The notes under the pieces were generated by a model. It was not told where the DNA came from. It did no database searches and saw nothing but the letters and a program-made list of their open reading frames with translations. This document shows, piece after piece, positions 20,424 to 24,869 of a stretch of DNA of 24,869 nt. Source of the DNA: Flavonifractor avistercoris. GTDB lineage: Bacteria > Bacillota > Clostridia > Oscillospirales > Oscillospiraceae. Position numbers and translations under genes: made by a program. Position 1 is the first letter of the stretch. Every line of letters begins with the position of its first letter. The stretch covers positions 1 through 24,869 of the forward strand of contig DWXT01000102.1 in the NCBI GenBank assembly GCA_019119085.1. Reading direction: 5' to 3'.

Positions 20424-21494
20424 TTAGCCGCCCAGCAGCTCCACATTCCGCCGGATGCGGGCATTGTCCGGCTCCAGCGCCAGGGCCTGCCGGGCGGCCT
20501 CCAGGGCCTCCGCCCGCCGCCCGGTGCGGTACAGGCCGATGGACAGCAGATCCCAGGGCAGGCTCCCCCAGGCCCAGCCCTCGCAGATATAGGTCTGGGG
20601 CCGCGTCTCTATGGACAGGGCGGCGCGGCACAGGTAGGCCACCCCGTCCCACTCGCCGGACTCATAGAGCTGCCAGGCCAGCTCCAGCCACGGCTCCCGC
20701 AGGTGGGGCGCCTCCCCCACGGCTCGCCACAGCCACCGGCGGGCCTCTGCCTTCTCCCCCTTCTGCACAAGGGCCCGGGCGATGTAGCGCATGGAGGCGC
20801 ACCGCTCGTCGGCCCAGACGGCCGAGGGCAGGGACAGGTGCCGCTTCAGGGTGCGGATGCAGTCATCCCACCGGCCGTAGTATAGATATTCCCGGCCCAG
20901 GTAGTGGGTATTCCGGTCGTCGCCGGGAGCTTCTTCTACCGACAGCTCCAGCAGGGGCAGATACTGCCCCCGGGACTTGGACGGGTCGGGGTGGTGATCC
21001 AGCTGCACCCCCGGCGCCGCCGCCTTCCCGCCCGGCGGAAAGCCGGGCAGCCGCTCCAGCACCTCGTGAACCGGGTGCACCCACCGCCAGCCCTGCCGGG
21101 AGTGGATCTTTTCACTCCAGAACACCGTGTCCTCCCCCCCGTCGGGGCGGAAGCTCCAGGTGTAGCGGTAGGATGCCTGGACGGTGTCCGGCCCCCAGGC
21201 GCCCTCCAGCGCCGCCCGCCAGCCGGGGCGGAACACCTCGTCCAGATCGGTGCATACGCAGATGTCCACATTCTCCGGCACCAGGGCCAGGGAGCGGTTG
21301 CGGGCCGCGTCAAACCGCCAGGGGATGATCTCCTCCTCCGCCACCACGGCACCCAGCGCCCGCAGGCGCTCCGCCGTGCCGTCGGTGGAGCCGGTGTCCA
21401 GCACGTACACCCCGTCGGCCTCCCCCATGGAGGCCATCCACCGCGCGGCGAACCGGGCCTCGTTTTTGCAGATGGCATAGACTGCTACCTTCAT
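20424..21494 (-). CDS. Family 2 glycosyltransferase with C-terminal TPR-like repeats
   Basis: A 356-residue cytoplasmic protein. The GT-A domain shows AICKNEARF (7-15), DTGSTDGT (33-40) and the metal/nucleotide site CTDLDEVF (81-88), then WVHPVHE (138-144). After about residue 190 the protein is helical with TPR-like repeats ending in GRRAEALEAARQALALEPDN. The GT2-TPR build is common in protein or surface glycosylation. Its upstream neighbour, 63 nt away, is a Thr-rich collagen-like protein, which suggests that protein as acceptor (inference). GGAGG lies 8 nt before the ATG. Confidence 0.9.
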   Translation of the reverse strand: MKVAVYAICKNEARFAARWMASMGEADGVYVLDTGSTDGTAERLRALGAVVAEEEIIPWRFDAARNRSLALVPENVDICVCTDLDEVFRPGWRAALEGAWGPDTVQASYRYTWSFRPDGGEDTVFWSEKIHSRQGWRWVHPVHEVLERLPGFPPGGKAAAPGVQLDHHPDPSKSRGQYLPLLELSVEEAPGDDRNTHYLGREYLYYGRWDDCIRTLKRHLSLPSAVWADERCASMRYIARALVQKGEKAEARRWLWRAVGEAPHLREPWLELAWQLYESGEWDGVAYLCRAALSIETRPQTYICEGWAWGSLPWDLLSIGLYRTGRRAEALEAARQALALEPDNARIRRNVELLGG

Positions 21495-21516
21495 ATCAGA
21501 GTCCTCCGGATCAGAC

Positions 21517-21546
21517 GCGGGGGCGGCGCAGATGCGCCGCCCCCGC
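21517..21546. repeat. Perfect intercistronic palindrome with GA centre
   Basis: A 14-bp perfect stem GCGGGGGCGGCGCA/TGCGCCGCCCCCGC with only GA between the arms, located between the collagen-like gene and the glycosyltransferase. It may reduce downstream expression or protect mRNA ends. Confidence 0.75.
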
Positions 21547-21557
21547 CTTTTGGGCGT

Positions 21558-22019
21558 TCAGGAGTTGGCCAGCAGGCCGACGGCCCGCAGGTTGGCCAGC
21601 AGCTGGTTGAACTGGGTCAGCAGGGTGTTCTGGGTGGCGTTGGCCACCGCGGCCGCCGGAGTGACCGCCGGGCCGCTGGGGCCCGTGGGGCCGGCAGGGC
21701 CGGTAGGCCCGGTGGGGCCCGCAGCACCGGCTGGGCCGGTGGGCCCGGCAGCGCCCGCGGCGCCGGTGGGGCCGGTGGGCCCGGCAGCACCCGCGGCGCC
21801 GGCAGGGCCGGTGGGCCCGGTGGCGCCCGCAGCGCCGGCAGGGCCGGTAGGCCCAGTGGCACCCGCAGCGCCGGCAGGGCCGGTAGGCCCGGTGGCGCCG
21901 TCAGGGCCGGGGATGCCCTGGGGGCCGGTGGGCCCGGTGGGGCCCGGCACGGGGCAGGGCGGCGGACAGGGCGGACAGCCGCAGGCGTGGCTCTCCATCC
22001 CGCAGCGGAAGCGGTTCAT
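21558..22019 (-). CDS. Collagen-like Gly-X-Y repeat protein (possible spore-surface protein)
   Basis: About 153 residues. A short Cys/Pro-rich N-terminus (CGCPPCPPPCPVP) precedes 31 uninterrupted Gly-X-Y triplets, about eleven of them GPT, then a 35-residue tail (ATQNTLLTQFNQLLANLRAV) with no signal peptide. GPT-rich collagen-like proteins such as BclA coat spores of Bacillus and Clostridioides and are O-glycosylated on Thr. The following glycosyltransferase fits that picture. The ATG has GGAGGAG 6 nt upstream; a GTG at 22070 with AAGGAG 8 nt upstream would add 17 residues and is a real alternative. Confidence 0.85.
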   Translation of the reverse strand: MNRFRCGMESHACGCPPCPPPCPVPGPTGPTGPQGIPGPDGATGPTGPAGAAGATGPTGPAGAAGATGPTGPAGAAGAAGPTGPTGAAGAAGPTGPAGAAGPTGPTGPAGPTGPSGPAVTPAAAVANATQNTLLTQFNQLLANLRAVGLLANS

Positions 22020-22212
22020 GGGGCTCTCCTCCAGGGGATAGCCCTGGGAGGGCGCGCAGAATTTAGACACGGGACATTCTCCTTCAACAGGCAGATTGCG
22101 GGGGAACGCTCTCCCGCTCTCCATCCTATGCGCCGCCGGCCGGAAACGGCACAGGGCCGGGGCCGGCATACGCCAGTCCCGGCCCTGCGGCCTCCCTGCC
22201 TCTCTGTTTCTG

Positions 22213-23568
22213 CTATGCCCGCTCCAGGCGGCACACCGTCTCCACATGCTGTGTGCGGGGGAACATGTCCACCGCCTGGGCCTGCCGGAGCACGTAGCCG
22301 CGCCCGGCGAAGCGCTTCACATCCCGGCCCAGGGTGGCCGGGTCGCAGGAGACGTACACCACCCGGTCCGGGGCCATGTCCGCGATGGTGTCCACCACGT
22401 CCCCGGCCAGGCCCTTGCGGGGCGGATCCACGCAGATCACGTCGGGCCGCACCCCCTCCGCCGCCAGGCGGCGGGCGGCCTCCCCCGCGTCGGCGCAGAG
22501 GAAGCGTGCGTTGGTGATCCCGTTCCGGGCGGCGTTGGCGACGGCGTCGTCCACCGCCTCGGGCACCACCTCCGCGCCCCAGACGGCCCTTGCCCGCCGG
22601 GCCATGGCCAGGCCGATGGTGCCGATGCCGCAGTAGAGATCCAGCACCGTCTCCGCCCCCGTCAGGCCGGCCAGCTCCACCGCCTTGCCGTAGAGCACCT
22701 CGGTCTGGTCGGGATTGACCTGATAGAAGGAGGGCACCGACAGGCGGAAGGTGAGGCCGCACAGGGTGTCGGTGAGGGCATCCTCCCCCCACAGGGTGCG
22801 GTAGGAGTCCCCCAGAATCACATTGTTGTGCTTCTGGTTCACCCCCAGCACCACCCCGGCCAGGCCGGGCTCCGCGTCCCGCAGGGCGCGCACCAGCTCC
22901 GCCTCCCGGGGCACCCCCCGGCCGTTGACCAGCAGGCAGCACAGGCTCCGCCCCGCCCGGTTGGTGCGCACATACACGTGGCGCACCAGGCCGGTCTTGG
23001 CCCGCTCGTCGTAGGCGGGGACGGCGTACTTGGCCATCCAGTCCTTCACGGCCGTGCGCAGGCGGCCCGCCGCCTCGCTCTGGAGCAGGCAGTCGGGCAC
23101 GTCGATCACCTCGTGGCTGCGGGCCCGGTAGAAGCCGATGGCCCCCTTGGACACGGGGAACTGGGCCTTGTTGCGGTAGCGCTCCGGCCGGGCCGCCCCC
23201 AGCACGGGGGGCAGGTCAATCTCCGCCCCGCCCAGGCGGCGCAGGGCGTCGGACACCTTGATGCGCTTGGCCTCCAGCTCCTCGGCGTAGCTCATGTGCC
23301 GCAGCTGGCAGCCGCCGCACCGGGGGAAGTGGGGGCAGTCGGGAGCGACGCGGGCGGGGGAGGGGGTGAGCACCTCCTGTACCGCCCCCCACAGGGCGGT
23401 GCGGCCCACGTGGGTGAGGCGCACCATGCACGCCTCCCCCCGGATGCCCCCCTGGACAAACACCACCTGACCGTCCAGCCGGGCCACCCCGGCCCCGCCG
23501 CTGTCATAGCCGTCGATGGTCAGCCGGCAGAGCTGCCCCTCCCGGGGCCTGGTCTTATCCATAGACAC
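22213..23568 (-). CDS. rlmD: 23S rRNA (uracil-5-)-methyltransferase, RlmD/TrmA family
   Basis: A 451-residue SAM-dependent RNA methyltransferase. N-terminal TRAM domain (about 10-68), iron-sulfur cysteines Cys78, Cys84, Cys87 (CGGC) and Cys160, SAM motif DLYCGIGTIGL (310-320), DPPRKGL (381-387), catalytic Cys408 in VSCDPATLGRD, and the general-base Glu in HVE (441-443). The family modifies uracil in 23S rRNA or tRNA; many Firmicutes encode several paralogues, so the exact site is unsure. GTG start at 23568 with GGAGG 6 nt upstream, overlapping the lipoprotein gene by 14 nt. Confidence 0.92.
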   Translation of the reverse strand: MSMDKTRPREGQLCRLTIDGYDSGGAGVARLDGQVVFVQGGIRGEACMVRLTHVGRTALWGAVQEVLTPSPARVAPDCPHFPRCGGCQLRHMSYAEELEAKRIKVSDALRRLGGAEIDLPPVLGAARPERYRNKAQFPVSKGAIGFYRARSHEVIDVPDCLLQSEAAGRLRTAVKDWMAKYAVPAYDERAKTGLVRHVYVRTNRAGRSLCCLLVNGRGVPREAELVRALRDAEPGLAGVVLGVNQKHNNVILGDSYRTLWGEDALTDTLCGLTFRLSVPSFYQVNPDQTEVLYGKAVELAGLTGAETVLDLYCGIGTIGLAMARRARAVWGAEVVPEAVDDAVANAARNGITNARFLCADAGEAARRLAAEGVRPDVICVDPPRKGLAGDVVDTIADMAPDRVVYVSCDPATLGRDVKRFAGRGYVLRQAQAVDMFPRTQHVETVCRLERA

Positions 23569-24361
23569 TCACGTCCTCCATGCTGTCGTAGCTGAGGGTC
23601 ACCTCAATGGGGCTGTTCACCCCGGGCAGCTCGCCGCCGGCCAGCCAGAACACATAGCCCTCCGCCGACAGGTAGAACCGCTCCGGCTGCCAGGCCACGG
23701 TGACCGCGTCCCGGCTGTCCTCCAGGCCGTACTGGGACACGAAGGCGTCCACCGCCCGCTCCCGCACCGTGTCGGCGTCGGTGAACACGCGGCTGAAGCC
23801 CAGCTTCTCCCCGGTGGCGGCGTCGAAGGTCTCGGCCAGCAGGAAGGCGGAGGGGTGGGCCGCCCCCTCGGCGGCGACGTACAGCTCCCGCCGGATGCTG
23901 ATGAGGTTCTCATCCTCATAGGCCACGGTATAGGTCATCTCCTGGGTGGTGGGGGAGAAGGGGAAGCCGGCGGCCTGGGACACGTCGTAGTCCGCCACCG
24001 CCATCTCATACTGCTCCTCCGCCTCCAGCATGCGGCTGGAGCCCTCCTGCTTGTACCAGTCGTTGATGGCCGTCCCGGCGGGGCAGGCGTCGGTGTTCTG
24101 CACCAGGGGCAGGGTGAAGGAGGCCGTCAGCACCGTGGCCCCGTCGCCGGCGGTGAAGGTCTTGGCGAACACCTGGTCTCCCCACACGGGGGCCTCGGCC
24201 GCGGGGGTTGGGGTGGGGGTGGGCTCCGGCGCGGCCGTGGCCGTGGGAGTGGGCTCGGCGCTGGGGGTAACGGTGGGCTCCGGCTCCGGGCCGGAGCAGG
24301 CCGCCAGCGTGAGCATCAGAGCGCCGGCCAGCAGGCCGGACAGGATTGCACGTCGTTTCAT
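23555..24361 (-). CDS. DUF3298-type lipoprotein
   Basis: A 268-residue predicted lipoprotein: hydrophobic signal, lipobox LAAC (Cys22), a Pro/Thr/Glu-rich wall linker (EPTPTPTPAAE), then a domain similar in layout to the exterior of RsiV-like proteins (SFTLPLVQNTDA, TGEKLGFSRVFTDAD, FYLSAEGYVFWLAGGELPG). The window also encodes an RsiV-like anti-sigma with DUF3298. Function unknown. AAGGAG lies 6 nt before the ATG. The frame is open to 24661, but that extension is the structured leader. It overlaps and probably couples to rlmD. Confidence 0.82.
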   Translation of the reverse strand: MKRRAILSGLLAGALMLTLAACSGPEPEPTVTPSAEPTPTATAAPEPTPTPTPAAEAPVWGDQVFAKTFTAGDGATVLTASFTLPLVQNTDACPAGTAINDWYKQEGSSRMLEAEEQYEMAVADYDVSQAAGFPFSPTTQEMTYTVAYEDENLISIRRELYVAAEGAAHPSAFLLAETFDAATGEKLGFSRVFTDADTVRERAVDAFVSQYGLEDSRDAVTVAWQPERFYLSAEGYVFWLAGGELPGVNSPIEVTLSYDSMEDVSVYG

Positions 24362-24421
24362 AACAGTCTCCTTTTCCAGGGGGTGGGTGGATCCTCTTCC
24401 ATGCCTATTGTAATGCGCACG

Positions 24422-24659
24422 GAACAAAGCCACAAGCCTTGAAAGCAAAGATTCCAAGGCCCATCGGCTTTGTTCAGGTGCAGGGCTTTTGGACTGTTTC
24501 AGCCCCAAAGCCCTGCACCTTCTGCGGCGGCATAGATATGCCGCCGCAGGAGGACGCATTGCAACAGTGTCTGAATGCTTCTCACAAGCGCCGAAATCGG
24601 CGATGGTGAGAAGCATTGCGCGGCGGTGCCGCGCGAATCGACCGCAAAGCGGTTGATTC
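24422..24659 (-). repeat. Six contiguous hairpins in the leader of the DUF3298 lipoprotein
   Basis: Hairpins tile the region almost without spacers: 24422-24475 (GAACAAAGCC arms with inner GCCTTG/CAAGGC), 24476-24520 (14-bp AGGTGCAGGGCTTT), 24522-24549 (13-bp CTGCGGCGGCATA, GA centre), 24574-24617 (12-bp AATGCTTCTCAC with inner CGCCGA/TCGGCG), 24618-24634 (GCGCGGC/GCCGCGC), 24635-24659 (GAATC and ACCGC arms). A promoter at 24670-24698 would transcribe all of them. I recognise no known riboswitch motif. Confidence 0.8.
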
Positions 24660-24669
24660 ACCAGACATT

Positions 24670-24698
24670 ATTGTACCATCCCCCGGCCGGGCCGTAAA
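24670..24698 (-). promoter_or_regulatory. Promoter of the DUF3298-rlmD operon
   Basis: Minus strand: -35 TTTACG (24693-24698), 17-nt spacer, -10 TACAAT (24670-24675). The predicted transcript begins near 24663, leaving a 5' leader of about 300 nt. Confidence 0.75.
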
Positions 24699-24747
24699 TG
24701 GGAAAAGCCGTTTTGTAAGGTTTCGTAGCTGTTTTGTAAAAAGCAGC

Positions 24748-24779
24748 AAAAAAAGCGCCTGATGAGACATCAGGCGCTT
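24748..24779 (-). terminator. Terminator of a gene to the right of the window
   Basis: Perfect 12-bp stem AAGCGCCTGATG/CATCAGGCGCTT with a 3-nt loop, followed by seven T residues on the minus strand. Confidence 0.92.
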
Positions 24780-24782
24780 CAG

Positions 24783-24869
24783 CGTGTCGAAAAAGCGGCT
24801 TTGCCGCTTTTTCGAGAAAGATCACATGGCGGAAGGGGTTCGTTTTCTTGCGAAAAAGTCATCCCTTCC
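24783..24869 (+). repeat. Composite palindromic repeat, copy 2 (cut by the window end)
   Basis: Same two hairpins as 1056-1147 but inverted: TCGAAAAAGCGGC, TTT, GCCGCTTTTTCGA (24787-24815), then CATGGCGGAAGGGG, a loop with TTCGTTTTCTTG and AAAAAGTCA, and the returning arm TCCCTTCC truncated at the last base. The two copies differ at only a few positions. Confidence 0.85.

Noticed and set aside
24362..24661. Extended N-terminus of the DUF3298 lipoprotein
   Set aside because: It would place 100 basic, Cys-rich residues before a clear lipoprotein signal peptide. The stretch is a hairpin-tiled leader with a standard ribosome site before the internal ATG.

Overview
The window looks like the chromosome of a GC-rich, probably spore-forming anaerobic Firmicute of the Oscillospiraceae type (Flavonifractor, Lawsonibacter or Dysosmobacter-like). 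This is inferred from strong AGGAGG-type ribosome binding sites, an S-layer-homology (SLH) surface protein, an RsiV-like anti-sigma factor with its ECF sigma factor, a DUF4358 lipoprotein, a split ThrE exporter and a Gly-Pro-Thr collagen-like protein. I could not run a taxonomic search. All genes except the first lie on the minus strand. The long plus-strand open frames are antisense shadows caused by the high GC content.

Layout. (1) 69-860: a ZIP-family metal transporter on the plus strand. (2) 10.6-1.16 kb, read right to left: an aromatic amino acid operon with promoter, Phe-rich leader peptide, terminator, aroF (DAHP synthase), aroB, aroA, aroC, pheA, aroK, aroQ, then a FUSC-type membrane domain fused in frame to aroE. 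It encodes all seven shikimate steps to chorismate plus the first steps to phenylalanine. Several junctions are 4-base ATGA/GTGA overlaps. The wider gaps are filled with palindromic repeats. (3) 11.1-10.6 kb: two tandem XRE-type repressor-like genes behind a palindromic operator. (4) 15.1-11.25 kb: a secreted M14 metallopeptidase with three SLH domains. (5) 20.1-15.3 kb: an operon of thrE N-half, thrE C-half, a YjjG-like HAD phosphatase, an SGNH hydrolase and a DUF4358 lipoprotein, followed by a separately promoted ECF sigma and RsiV-like anti-sigma pair. (6) 22.0-20.4 kb: a collagen-like protein and a TPR-containing glycosyltransferase. (7) 24.4-22.2 kb: a DUF3298 lipoprotein and an RlmD-type RNA methyltransferase, behind a strong promoter and a roughly 300-nt leader tiled with hairpins.

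How it works together. The aro operon appears to be controlled by ribosome-mediated attenuation: the leader peptide has six Phe, one Trp and one Tyr in 33 residues. A segment at its stop codon can pair (12 of 13) with the upper stem and loop of a Rho-independent terminator just before aroF. The sigma operon and the thrE operon share an ECF-type promoter (GCAAC, 17 nt, CGTCT), so this sigma factor probably drives both.

The most striking non-coding theme is a population of perfect short hairpins packed end to end in intergenic gaps. Among them are four copies with the GTAG foot typical of REP/RAYT elements, and an inverted pair of a composite element near both ends of the window. One hairpin array sits between aroC and a duplicated copy of its own 3' end. 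The FUSC-AroE fusion, which has a relict ribosome binding site at the seam, is the most unusual protein.
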